19,304 nucleotides of DNA from Actinomycetes bacterium. GTDB taxonomy: Bacteria > Actinomycetota > Coriobacteriia > WRKU01. A program made the position numbers and the translations under genes. Shown piece by piece: positions 1 to 7,635 of this stretch (position 1 is its first letter; each line of letters begins with the position of its first letter). The notes under the pieces were generated by a model. The model had not been told where the DNA came from. It searched no databases and saw nothing but the letters and a program-made list of their open reading frames with translations. The stretch lies in the NCBI GenBank assembly GCA_009781565.1, contig WQXV01000006.1, positions 1 through 19,304 on the forward strand, read 5' to 3'.

Positions 1-1
1 T

Positions 2-1984
2 AAGAGTTTTTATCAAGAGACGGTCGTACACGAACTGGTCGCGCTGCTCCGCTTGATTAGAAATCCCCACGATGACCAGGCTTTTATCCGGGTCGCGCTC
101 TCGCCAGCAGGCAATATCTCCGATGTGGTGCTTGCTGATCTTGCAACGATCGCGCACAACACTGACGGGCAAGACCCGCCCATCGAACATGCAGCGAAAC
201 GCTCACTCTATGATGCACTCGATACCTGCATCACCCGTTGCAAAGCGGGTGACGCGCAGGGACATGAGCGGTGCGAATGTGTCAACGCGATGCATTTTCG
301 TGAAGCGCTCGAGCGGGCTATCTCACAGGTGGGCACGTCTCCCATCAGCGAGATCGTCACCGCTTTCTATCGCGATCGCGGCGTGCTCGAGTGGTGGGAT
401 CGACAGGGATTTACGGCTGAACGTGATAAGGCAAATTTCTACAAGACCATGCGCATGGCAGATTCGTTCGCCCAAGACGACGTGGGGTTGATCGATCTTA
501 TCGCTCTGTTCGAGCGAGCCCAAGATGACAAACGCGAAGACAACATCGGCCAGTGGCTCAGCGAAGAGGACCAGCGCGTCAAGATCACGACGGTCCATAA
601 AGCCAAAGGGCTCCAGTTCCCTGTGGTGGCCTACTTTGCCGGTGATCAAAAATCGATCGGCAAGAAAGGGTCCTTCGCGTTCTTTGATGATCAGCGGCCC
701 ATGATGCAGCAGTTGATCGAGGAGACGATCACCACACTTGATACCGGGATCCAAGATGCAGCACGCACCCAATGGGCACATCACATGCCTACCGACACAC
801 GATCACGCGGGTCGATCATCTATGTGACCAAGACCGATGGGAGGGACAAGAAAGAGGACGCGCTCTACGAGTTGTTGCGACGGGTGCTTCTTCGGCGTGA
901 CTACGATGAGGCAAAGCGACTCTTTTATGTGGCAAGCACACGCGCTCAAGATCACCTCCTGGTGACCTATCATGCCTCTGGTGAGCAAGCCTCGTCCACG
1001 ACGCAAAGTTTGGGGCATGCGATAACAAAGATATGCGCGGATACCGCAGAGAGCACCACCTATGATCAAATCTTTGTCGAGATCGACCAAGATCTTGGGG
1101 AGGACGAGTGCTCTGACGAGGCGGGAGAACGCGCGACAAGTGAGAGGACCGGTTCTGACGAGCTCATCTTACGGGAGCTGAAAGCCCCTCATCGCTATGA
1201 GCCGGCTCATCAGCTCGTTCAGATATCAGCTTCTCAGATCCAGGTGTTTCACCAGTGCCCTTGGAGGTATTGGTGGACCTATGGTAACCGACTCTCGATC
1301 GATCGCGACACCGTATGGAAGTTGGATGCCGACGATGAGGTAGTAACCCAGACCTCGGTGGCCCATAAAGGAACGGTCCTGCACAAGCTGTTCGAAGTGG
1401 TCGGTGAGCGATCGCCGGGGACCGCAGAGGGAGTCGATCGATCACAGATCAGATCGATCATGACCGCGTACGGTGTAGCTGTTGATGAGCAAGAAGAGAT
1501 CGAGGACACGCTCCAGACCTATCTGGATTCCGACCTGTACCGTGAGATCGCAACATACCCCACGATCCATCACGAATACCAATTTTACACAGCGGTAGAA
1601 GCCTATTATCTGTTCGGTTACATGGATGTGTTCGCGATCGATGAAGAGGGGCATGCGTTGATCGTAGACTACAAAATCAGTACGTCGGATGTGGACAAAT
1701 CCTTGGTCTACGCGCGTCAGGCACGTCTCTATGCTTTTGTGGCACTCGCGCAAGGTGCATCGGCGGTACGCGTGGTATTTGCGCAGGTCAATGCCGATAC
1801 AGTCATCATCGATGAGGGCGGCAGCTTCACGCAAGACGATATTGAGACCCTGCGCGGCGAGATCCTCGATGACATCGAAGACATGCAAAAGATCCAGACC
1901 GAGCAACCGATCCAGCCCGTCGGAGGTCTATGCAGAGCCTGTGCGGTGCCCCATTCGTTATGCAGTCATTCACTCAGCAGCTAG
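2..1984 (+). CDS. AddA/AdnB-like ATP-dependent helicase-nuclease, 3' part (5' end outside window)
   Basis: The frame is open from base 2 with no start in context, so this is the last 660 residues of a larger protein. It is a UvrD-family (SF1) helicase fused to a RecB-type nuclease, of the class that resects double-strand DNA breaks for recombination. Numbering the visible part from 1, helicase motif V (ITTVHKAKGLQFP) is near 195-207 and motif VI (RLFYVASTRAQDH) near 306-318. A PD-(D/E)XK nuclease follows: an SASQIQVFHQCP entry motif, a GTVLHKLFE helix, and the catalytic core VDYK near 555-558. Cys419 plus a C-terminal Cys644-x2-Cys647-x6-Cys654 make the four-cysteine 'iron staple' of AddB, AdnB and Cas4 nucleases. 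The Walker A region lies upstream of the window. The exact subtype cannot be fixed from this part, so no symbol is given. ddl follows after 83 bases. Confidence 0.9.
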   Translation, partial: KSFYQETVVHELVALLRLIRNPHDDQAFIRVALSPAGNISDVVLADLATIAHNTDGQDPPIEHAAKRSLYDALDTCITRCKAGDAQGHERCECVNAMHFREALERAISQVGTSPISEIVTAFYRDRGVLEWWDRQGFTAERDKANFYKTMRMADSFAQDDVGLIDLIALFERAQDDKREDNIGQWLSEEDQRVKITTVHKAKGLQFPVVAYFAGDQKSIGKKGSFAFFDDQRPMMQQLIEETITTLDTGIQDAARTQWAHHMPTDTRSRGSIIYVTKTDGRDKKEDALYELLRRVLLRRDYDEAKRLFYVASTRAQDHLLVTYHASGEQASSTTQSLGHAITKICADTAESTTYDQIFVEIDQDLGEDECSDEAGERATSERTGSDELILRELKAPHRYEPAHQLVQISASQIQVFHQCPWRYWWTYGNRLSIDRDTVWKLDADDEVVTQTSVAHKGTVLHKLFEVVGERSPGTAEGVDRSQIRSIMTAYGVAVDEQEEIEDTLQTYLDSDLYREIATYPTIHHEYQFYTAVEAYYLFGYMDVFAIDEEGHALIVDYKISTSDVDKSLVYARQARLYAFVALAQGASAVRVVFAQVNADTVIIDEGGSFTQDDIETLRGEILDDIEDMQKIQTEQPIQPVGGLCRACAVPHSLCSHSLSS

Positions 1985-2030
1985 GAGTGTGCTCCTTCGC
2001 GGGCGATCACATCCCTCAAATCATCGACCT

Positions 2031-2061
2031 TTGCAGGTGCCGCGTTACTTATTGATACAAT
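2031..2061 (+). promoter_or_regulatory. Probable ddl promoter giving a leaderless transcript
   Basis: TACAAT at 2056-2061 matches the -10 box in five of six bases. A weak -35, TTGCAG at 2031-2036, sits 19 bases upstream. The ddl ATG at 2068 lies six bases after the -10 box, exactly where transcription should start. There is no Shine-Dalgarno sequence, so a leaderless mRNA is inferred. Confidence 0.5.
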
Positions 2062-2067
2062 AAGCGC

Positions 2068-3036
2068 ATGAGCAAGAATGGACCAGAGACTCCCTGTCGT
2101 GTGACCGTACTCTGTGGTGGTACCAGCGGTGAGCGTGAGATCTCGCTTCGCTCGGGTGCCAATGTGATCCGCGCGCTTGAGAATGCGGGATACCAGGTGA
2201 ACTCGCTCGACCCTGCCGATCCCGACTGGATCGCGCAACTATCGCTCGATCTTCCCGATGTGGTCTTTCCGATGCTCCACGGTCGAGGCGGCGAGGATGG
2301 TACCGTCCAGGCGCTGTGTGAGTTGCTCGGCGTTCCCTACGTGGGCAGCGGAGTCCTTGCTAGTGCGACCGCGCTCGACAAAGTGCGCTCGAAACAGGTC
2401 TATGTCGCCGCAGGACTCAATACCCCGGCATGCGCAGCGGTCAAACCGCACCACGACTATGATGCTGATGACATCATCGAGAAGATCGGCCCCTGCCTGG
2501 TCGTCAAACCGGCGATCGAAGGTTCATCACTCGGTATGACCATCGTGCATTCTGCAACGCCGGAGACGCTCAAGGCTGCTGTCGATGAGGCATTTCGCCA
2601 TGGTGATACCGCGCTGATCGAGCAGTTCATCGAGGGCACCGAGGTGACCGTCCCCGTTCTGGGCAACGCCCGACCGCAGGCGCTTCCCACGATCGAGATC
2701 GTGCCGGCCGAAGGTCACGAGTACTACGACTACGATGCCAAATACGCTACGGGACAGTCGACCCATATCATCCCGACACGTCTGGGCGATCAGGTCAATG
2801 AGCAGCTCGCGCGTATAGCCGAGCGTGTCCATGAAGTGCTGGGATGTCGTGGATTCTCACGCAGTGACTTCATCGTCGGTATCGACGCGGATCAAAATCT
2901 CCAGATCTTCTTGATCGAGACCAACACCATTCCCGGTATGACCGATACCTCCCTGGTACCCGACGCGGCAAAAAATGCAGGTATCGAGATGGAAGAGCTT
3001 GTCACCAAACTGGTCGATTACGCGCTCGAAGACTAG
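2068..3036 (+). CDS. ddl: D-alanine--D-alanine ligase
   Basis: Cytoplasmic ATP-grasp enzyme joining two D-alanines for the peptidoglycan stem peptide. Its 322 residues match the usual length of the short Ddl (DdlB-like) family. Visible hallmarks are the N-terminal VLCGGTSGEREISLRSG, the substrate loop MLHGRGGEDGTVQAL followed by GVPYVGSGVLASATALDK, the ATP-binding KPAIEGSSLGM, EGTEVTVPVLG, and the flexible loop YYDYDAKYATGQS. The metal and phosphate segment near the C-terminus reads LIETNTIPGMTDTSLVP. All expected catalytic regions are present. The ATG is chosen because the family's first strand starts a few residues later and a -10 box lies just upstream. It is convergent with serS, with 48 bases between them and no obvious terminator hairpin. 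Confidence 0.97.
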   Translation: MSKNGPETPCRVTVLCGGTSGEREISLRSGANVIRALENAGYQVNSLDPADPDWIAQLSLDLPDVVFPMLHGRGGEDGTVQALCELLGVPYVGSGVLASATALDKVRSKQVYVAAGLNTPACAAVKPHHDYDADDIIEKIGPCLVVKPAIEGSSLGMTIVHSATPETLKAAVDEAFRHGDTALIEQFIEGTEVTVPVLGNARPQALPTIEIVPAEGHEYYDYDAKYATGQSTHIIPTRLGDQVNEQLARIAERVHEVLGCRGFSRSDFIVGIDADQNLQIFLIETNTIPGMTDTSLVPDAAKNAGIEMEELVTKLVDYALED

Positions 3037-3084
3037 GCGCTCTCACTCGACAGCTTCAGAACATCACGTAGTACAGAGATGCCG

Positions 3085-4371
3085 TTAAGCGGGTGCGACT
3101 ATCAGTTCTTGCCCACCCATGTAGGGGCGCAACACCTCAGGAATCACGACCGAGCCATCCTCTTGCTGATAGTTCTCGATGACTGCAGCGAACGTGCGCC
3201 CGATCGCAAGTCCCGATCCGTTGAGGGTATGCACGTATCGGCTTCCCTTGAACTGAGAAGGATCGCGGTATTTGATATTGGCACGACGAGCCTGAAAATC
3301 ACGGCAGTTCGAACAGGACGAGATCTCTTTATACTCGCCATAACTGGGCAGCCACACTTCGATATCATAGGTCTTAGCCGAGGCAAAGCCCATGTCCCCC
3401 GTGCACAGTACGATGGTGCGATAGGCAAGCCCGAGCTCCTCAAGCACATGCTCGGCTTGATGCGTCATCGATTCGAGTTCATCCATGCTGGTCTCAGGGG
3501 TGGCGAATTTGACCATCTCGACCTTGTCGAATTGGTGGACCCGGATCATACCGCGCGTATCGCGGCCGGCTGCTCCGGCTTCCTCTCTGAAGCACTGGCT
3601 GAACGCGCAGTAACGATAGGGTAGCCGCGAGCCTTCGAGCACCTCGTCGCGATGCAAGTTCGTCAGAGGAACTTCTGCGGTCGGGATGAGGTAGAGCTCA
3701 TGGTCGACGATCTTATAGAGGTCATCGGCGAATTTGGGTAGATTGCCGGTGGCGAACAGCGACTCGGTGTTGGCAAGCGAGGGGGGCCACCACTCCATAA
3801 ATCCCGCTTTGTGGTGCTCTTCGAGCATGAAGTTCATGAGTGCGCGCTCAAGACGTGCTCCGTCTCCTGATAAGACCACGAATTTGGCCTGGGCGAGCTT
3901 GACACCTCGCTCGAAATCGATGATACCCAGCGCGGGGCCCAGGTCCCAATGTGCCTGGGGCTCGAAATCGAAGGTCGGCGGTGTGCCGACACGGCGCACT
4001 TCGACGTTGTCGGTCTCATCATTGCCGACCGGCACGCTCTCATCAGGAAGATTGGGTGCCATCGACAGGTACCGGGCAGTCTCCTCCTCCAAATGTTTCA
4101 TCGCTGATTCGTGCTGCGCGATCTCCTCATTGACATCGCGGACGGCCTTCTTGGCGACCTCGGCTTCCTCGGTCTGACCTTGCGCCATCAGCTGGCCGAT
4201 GGATTTTGAGGCGTCGTTACGTTTTGCTTGCAGCGCCTCGACCTTGCTGATCGTCTTGCGACGCTTCTCATCGAGCACCATGAAGGTATCGACATCCCAA
4301 TCGTCCTTGCGTGTGCTCATCGCTTTCTTGATCAGCTTGGCATTGTCGCGTATGAATTTGGCATCAAGCAT
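3085..4371 (-). CDS. serS: Seryl-tRNA synthetase
   Basis: Class II aminoacyl-tRNA synthetase that charges tRNA-Ser (and tRNA-Sec where present). It has 428 residues, a normal length. The N-terminal third is the long antiparallel coiled-coil arm that grips the tRNA variable arm (roughly residues 30-105, rich in K, E and A). Class II motif 2 is seen as FREEAGAAGRDTRGMIRVHQF and motif 3 as GSGLAIGRTFAAVIENYQ. The serine-binding segment includes TAEVPLTNLH. An AGGAA ribosome-binding site lies six bases before the ATG. The gene sits 21 bases after larB on the same strand, so the two are probably co-transcribed. Nothing in the sequence looks abnormal. Confidence 0.98.
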   Translation of the reverse strand: MLDAKFIRDNAKLIKKAMSTRKDDWDVDTFMVLDEKRRKTISKVEALQAKRNDASKSIGQLMAQGQTEEAEVAKKAVRDVNEEIAQHESAMKHLEEETARYLSMAPNLPDESVPVGNDETDNVEVRRVGTPPTFDFEPQAHWDLGPALGIIDFERGVKLAQAKFVVLSGDGARLERALMNFMLEEHHKAGFMEWWPPSLANTESLFATGNLPKFADDLYKIVDHELYLIPTAEVPLTNLHRDEVLEGSRLPYRYCAFSQCFREEAGAAGRDTRGMIRVHQFDKVEMVKFATPETSMDELESMTHQAEHVLEELGLAYRTIVLCTGDMGFASAKTYDIEVWLPSYGEYKEISSCSNCRDFQARRANIKYRDPSQFKGSRYVHTLNGSGLAIGRTFAAVIENYQQEDGSVVIPEVLRPYMGGQELIVAPA

Positions 4372-4392
4372 ATGCGTTCCTATTCCATCTTC

Positions 4393-5121
4393 TTATTCCA
4401 TCCAATGAGGTTGATTGATCCGAGTGGCCAGTACGGCAGCACCGAAACCGTTGTCGATATTGACGACACCGACCCCGCCCGCACACGAGTTGAGCATGGT
4501 CAACAGTGGTGCGACACCCTCGAAATTTGCTCCATAGCCGACCGAGGTGGGAACGGCGATGACCGGGACGCAGACCAATCCGGCGAGCAGAGTGGGAAGA
4601 GCCCCTTCCATTCCCGCGACGGCGATGATCACCCGTGCTTTCTTGAGCAACTCTTCATGTTCGAGGACGCGATGCACTCCAGCTACCCCGATATCGAACA
4701 ATCGTGTGACATGCGCACCCATCTTCTCGGCGGTCAGTGCTGCTTCTTCTGCGACCGGCAGATCGGCAGTCCCTCCGCTTGCGACCACGATCGAACCGGC
4801 TGGTTCGCTTGGTGGGGCGGGCACCACACCTGAGGACACTTCGATGATGCGGGCGATCTCGTGATAGATGACGGTGTGCTCATCGCACGTATCACGCACC
4901 GCCTGATAGTGCTTCTGATCAGCACGGGTCGCCAATACGGTATGGGTGTGGAGCGCGAGCTCATGAGCGATGCGTGCGACCTGTTCGGGGGTCTTGCCTG
5001 CGGCATAGATGACCTCGGCAAATCCGCAACGCTGTTCACGATCGAGGTCGAGGCGAACATCGATCGTTCCCTCATCATCAGCCAGCGGTATCGTCTGTTT
5101 CTTGTTTTCCATGTTCTTCAT
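4393..5121 (-). CDS. larB: LarB-like pyridinium-3,5-biscarboxylic acid mononucleotide synthase
   Basis: LarB carboxylates and hydrolyses nicotinic acid adenine dinucleotide, the first step to the nickel-pincer cofactor of lactate racemase (family knowledge). The C-terminal two thirds carry the AIR-carboxylase-like signature: VVASGGTADLPVAEEA, VAGMEGALPTLLAGLV, VPVIAVPTSVGYGANFEG and MLNSCAGGVGVVNIDNGFGA. The Cys in NSCA (about residue 213) matches the residue reported to form the covalent substrate adduct in characterised LarB. The frame is open back to 5232, but those extra 37 residues look non-coding. I start at ATG 5121 (MKNMENKK); ATG 5112 is equally possible. That gives 242 residues and lacks the usual N-terminal helix. 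It is divergent from the larC-like gene and upstream of serS. Confidence 0.88.
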   Translation of the reverse strand: MKNMENKKQTIPLADDEGTIDVRLDLDREQRCGFAEVIYAAGKTPEQVARIAHELALHTHTVLATRADQKHYQAVRDTCDEHTVIYHEIARIIEVSSGVVPAPPSEPAGSIVVASGGTADLPVAEEAALTAEKMGAHVTRLFDIGVAGVHRVLEHEELLKKARVIIAVAGMEGALPTLLAGLVCVPVIAVPTSVGYGANFEGVAPLLTMLNSCAGGVGVVNIDNGFGAAVLATRINQPHWME

Positions 5122-5140
5122 CTTAGAATAGAATGAGGGA
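5102..5140. promoter_or_regulatory. Divergent promoter region between larB and the larC-like gene
   Basis: TAGAATAGAAT at 5124-5134 contains two overlapping TAGAAT boxes on the plus strand and TATTCT/CATTCT boxes on the minus strand, so it can serve as -10 for both directions. On the plus strand TTGTTT at 5102-5107 lies 16 bases upstream of the first box. On the minus strand the ATGs at 5121 and 5112 follow almost immediately, suggesting a very short or absent leader. GAGGGA at 5135-5140 is a good ribosome-binding site for the ATG at 5148. No experimental support is available. Confidence 0.4.
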
Positions 5141-5147
5141 ATCGACA

Positions 5148-5180
5148 ATGAATCAGGATCGGGAGCACGGTACGCGATGA
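5148..5180 (+). CDS. Possible 10-codon leader ORF overlapping the larC-like start
   Basis: ATG 5148 is preceded by a strong GAGGGA Shine-Dalgarno seven bases upstream. It opens a 10-codon frame (MNQDREHGTR) whose TGA overlaps the ATG of the next gene as ATGA. The larC-like start at 5177 has only a distant GGGAG (spacing about 11), so translational coupling through this leader is plausible. The peptide has no recognisable attenuator codon run. It could be chance. Confidence 0.3.
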   Translation: MNQDREHGTR

Positions 5181-5731
5181 GCCGAACGCAGCACGACCAG
5201 ACCATGTGGCTTGATACCTCACAAGGGATCACGGCAGCAAAGTTCCTCGATGCGCTCGAGCGGGGCGGATCCGCTGCCCGAGCGTATCATGAGGTACAGC
5301 GTTTCATGGCAAGCGAGCGCGCGCAGATGAGGGCATCAGCGGTCTTCGAGGTGCTGGCTCAAGCTGAAGCTGCGGCCCATGGGGTCGCGACCCGCGAGGT
5401 CCACTTCCATGAAGTCGGCAGGCTGGAGAATCTGGCGCGAGTATTTGGAATCTTTGCAGCGCTCGAAGCGATGGGAATTGCGCATTGGTATGCCTCGCCA
5501 CCTACCGTCGGTAACGGAACGATCACCTGCTCGCATGGCGAGCTGCCCGTGCCTGCTCCCGCGACCCGTCGCATCATCGAAGCTCATAACATACCGATCA
5601 CTGAGATCCCGGAAGAGCCGATCGTCGGAGAACTCAGCACACCGACCGGGGTTGCGCTGCTCACCCAGGCGGAGGGCTTTATGAACGAACCGCCTGAGGG
5701 CGTCTTGATCCTGCGAACAAGAATACTCTGA
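5177..5731 (+). CDS. Short LarC-like protein (N-terminal half only)
   Basis: LarC inserts nickel into the pincer cofactor using CTP and is usually about 400 residues, encoded in one gene or in two linked by frameshifting (family knowledge). This protein has only 184 residues. It matches LarC in AEAAAHGVATREVHFHEVG (HFHEVG near 76-81), then YASPPTVGNGTITCSHGELPVPAPAT and VGELSTPTGVALL. The family's opening FSGISGDM is altered to TSQGITAAKF, and the segment after it is much shortened. After the stop only 24 bases remain before the end of the convergent mutY-like gene, so the C-terminal domain is not encoded nearby. It may be a reduced LarC1, a paralogue with another role, or a decaying gene. 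The frame itself is intact and its base use is like its neighbours. It is divergent from larB. Confidence 0.8.
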   Translation: MSRTQHDQTMWLDTSQGITAAKFLDALERGGSAARAYHEVQRFMASERAQMRASAVFEVLAQAEAAAHGVATREVHFHEVGRLENLARVFGIFAALEAMGIAHWYASPPTVGNGTITCSHGELPVPAPATRRIIEAHNIPITEIPEEPIVGELSTPTGVALLTQAEGFMNEPPEGVLILRTRIL

Positions 5732-5755
5732 CCGATACGTTTTTATCTCTGCAAG

Positions 5756-6610
5756 CTAGCGAGCCACCCGATACGTATCGTGGGAAAACTCCAGAAAACC
5801 CTCGCCGACCAGATCGGCCAGGATGTCTTCGGTGATATCGAGATCGTAGTTGCCCATCTGGGCATACTCTGCCGCATTCAGATCAGGCGTATCCATCACC
5901 AGACGCAGCAGCGCCGCGCGTTTTTGACGTCGCGATCCCTCGAAGGTGCTCTGGCGGGTATGGTGTTTGCTGCGACGTGAAGGATTAGGCACCGTCTTTT
6001 TAAGCCACGCCCCATAATCGAGAAGGGCATAGTTCCAATCTCGCGGCTCGATCCCGCGCTCGACCGATTGCTTTGAAGCGAGCTCGAGGACTTCGCGGAT
6101 CTGGCGATCGCTCACGACACTCTCTTCATCGAAGAGCTCGAAGATGACCACCGCTCTCACATTGGTCTCGAGATAGACTGAGGGTTGATTGAGTGCAAAA
6201 GCTGCAACTCCGGCAGCGGTCGCCGGTCCTACTCCCGGTAATGCAACGAGCTCATCGTAATCTGTCGATACGATACCGGCATGCTGCTCACTGATTATCT
6301 CGGCTGCCTGCTTGAGTTTGAGCGCGCGCCGGTTATAACCCAGTCCCTGCCATGCCTCCAAGACATCGCTGACCGAGGCGGCGGCAAGTGCATCAGCGGT
6401 GGGAAATCGATTCATCCACTCGTCGAAATAACGTTCGACGCGCGCCACTTGTGTCTGTTGCAACATGACCTCACTGACCAGGACGGCATACGGATCGGTC
6501 GTGCGCCGCCATGAGAAATCACGATAGCGTGCGCTTCCTTCGCGCATCACCCGATCGATGAATGAGGTGAGGTCGACGTGCGTCGCTACTGCATTTGGCG
6601 CCAATGCCAC
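5756..6610 (-). CDS. MutY-like HhH-GPD DNA glycosylase without Fe-S cluster or NUDIX domain
   Basis: 284 residues of the helix-hairpin-helix glycosylase superfamily, closest to A/G-specific adenine glycosylases. The catalytic-Glu segment VLVSEVMLQQTQVARVERY and the MutY-type AWQGLGYNRRALKLK are present, as is the hairpin LPGVGPATAAGVAAFAL. The family's usual catalytic Asp in (D)xNV is Glu here (LETNVRAVV). The C-terminal four-cysteine iron-sulfur loop is missing; instead there is NPSRRSKHHTRQSTFEGS. A small winged-helix-like tail replaces the NUDIX domain that reads 8-oxoG. As I recall, a distinct MutY-like clade shares the ETN and NPSRRS motifs, so this is probably a real subfamily rather than decay. 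The start is GTG at 6610, overlapping the epimerase end by 25 bases, so it is co-transcribed with that gene. A TTG at 6604 is an alternative start. Confidence 0.85.
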   Translation of the reverse strand: MALAPNAVATHVDLTSFIDRVMREGSARYRDFSWRRTTDPYAVLVSEVMLQQTQVARVERYFDEWMNRFPTADALAAASVSDVLEAWQGLGYNRRALKLKQAAEIISEQHAGIVSTDYDELVALPGVGPATAAGVAAFALNQPSVYLETNVRAVVIFELFDEESVVSDRQIREVLELASKQSVERGIEPRDWNYALLDYGAWLKKTVPNPSRRSKHHTRQSTFEGSRRQKRAALLRLVMDTPDLNAAEYAQMGNYDLDITEDILADLVGEGFLEFSHDTYRVAR

Positions 6611-7554
6611 ATCCAGGTGTTATCCAGCCCCTGGGCCAGATCGATGTTGGCCTCCCACTCGAAGACCTCACGTGCTTTTCGGGGCGATAGTATGCTTTCG
6701 CGGATATCTCCGGGACGCTCCGGCTCGAAGGTGGCTGACCCTCCGAAATTGGCCGGCACGCGCATCCCATTGAGAAGCTGCTCGATAGTGACAGGATGAC
6801 CGCTCGAGATGTTGAATACCCCCCGGTCATCGCTGGTGTCCTCAGTCGCCTCAGCTCCGAAGTCGCGAAAAGCGATGTCGCCACCGATGGTGCTGGTCAA
6901 CGCCTCGACCACATCGGCAACGTAGACGAAATCACGCACCTGATGACCATCACCGAATATGACCGGTGTCTTACCTTTGGCAAGCGCCTCACAAAAGCAT
7001 GAGACGACACCGCCTTCACCTTCGGCGGTCTGCCGCGGGCCATAGACGTTGGAGAAACGCAACAGCGCATAATCGAGAGCGGTGGGGTCGAGCATCTCGC
7101 GGATAAGCTCTTCACCAGCCAGTTTCGTCTCACCATAGACATTGATCGGGGCAAGTGGCGCTGTCTCGACCAGTGGCAGCTCTTGAGGTACCCCATAGAC
7201 GGCTGCCGAAGAGGCGAAGACGAGTCGCTCGACATCAGAAGCGATCGCCGCCTCTATCACACGGCGGGTCCCGTCGACATTGATCTTGCGGGTGAACTCC
7301 GGTTCGGTCTCGCCGATGGAGACCGAGGACTGTGCAGCCAGATGTACGATCACGTCGGGGTCGAAGGCGGCGCTGGCAGCGAGGAATTCGTCACGGCAAA
7401 TGTCAAGCTTGCGAAACTCACTGCGTGGGTCGATATTGCCGCTATAGCCGCTCGAGAGGTCGTCGATGACCATGACCTCACCATCAAGAGCCAGCAGGTA
7501 GTGAGCCAGATTACTGCCGATGAAACCGGCTCCCCCTGTTATCAAAATCTTCAT
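6586..7554 (-). CDS. NAD-dependent epimerase, UDP-glucose 4-epimerase (GalE)-like
   Basis: Extended short-chain dehydrogenase of 322 residues, predicted to interconvert nucleotide sugars for surface polysaccharide or galactose metabolism. The NAD-binding GGAGFIG is at residues 7-13 (fingerprint GxxGxxG), followed by VIDDLSSG. The active site shows FASSAAVYG around Ser115-Ser116 and the catalytic pair Tyr140-x3-Lys144 (YGETK). LRFSNVYGPRQ and FGDGHQVRDFVYVADV are typical of the sugar-binding half. The frame is open to 7626, but ATG 7554 is chosen: GAGGAG lies five bases upstream and the first strand MKILITGG starts there. The exact substrate cannot be told. It overlaps the mutY-like gene and is divergent from the PIN-TPR gene. 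Confidence 0.93.
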   Translation of the reverse strand: MKILITGGAGFIGSNLAHYLLALDGEVMVIDDLSSGYSGNIDPRSEFRKLDICRDEFLAASAAFDPDVIVHLAAQSSVSIGETEPEFTRKINVDGTRRVIEAAIASDVERLVFASSAAVYGVPQELPLVETAPLAPINVYGETKLAGEELIREMLDPTALDYALLRFSNVYGPRQTAEGEGGVVSCFCEALAKGKTPVIFGDGHQVRDFVYVADVVEALTSTIGGDIAFRDFGAEATEDTSDDRGVFNISSGHPVTIEQLLNGMRVPANFGGSATFEPERPGDIRESILSPRKAREVFEWEANIDLAQGLDNTWMWHWRQMQ

Positions 7555-7594
7555 AGTGTCTCCTCGCAGCATGAGTATTGCGTGATTATCGACC

Positions 7595-7635
7595 TTACAT
7601 TTTAACCTAGTTCGCTTATCTGCCATAATAGAGCC
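7595..7635. promoter_or_regulatory. Divergent promoter region, epimerase / PIN-TPR gene
   Basis: Plus strand: extended -10 TGCCATAAT (CATAAT at 7624-7629) with weak TTTAAC at 7601-7606 seventeen bases upstream. The ATG at 7636 is six bases after the -10 and has no Shine-Dalgarno, so the transcript is probably leaderless. Minus strand: TAAAAT (complement of 7599-7604) could be the -10 for the epimerase and overlaps the plus-strand -35, so the two promoters may compete. Confidence 0.45.

Noticed and set aside
1442..1906. Minus-strand 154-codon frame
   Set aside because: Antisense to the nuclease domain of the helicase-nuclease, whose motifs are clear in the plus frame.
3079..3624. Plus-strand 181-codon frame
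   Set aside because: Lies antisense inside serS, has no ribosome-binding site and resembles no protein family; it is a shadow of the GC-skewed codons of serS.
4228..4833. Plus-strand 201-codon frame
   Set aside because: Spans the serS-larB junction in antisense and has low-complexity, His/Cys-rich composition typical of non-coding frames.
5122..5232. N-terminal extension of LarB from 5232
   Set aside because: The extra residues do not resemble LarB, run through the divergent promoter and the larC-like start, and have no ribosome-binding site.
5732..5780. Hairpin CGATACGT (5733-5740) with ACGTATCG (5773-5780) as a terminator of the larC-like gene
   Set aside because: The loop is 32 bases, one arm is inside the mutY-like coding sequence, and no T-run follows the second arm.
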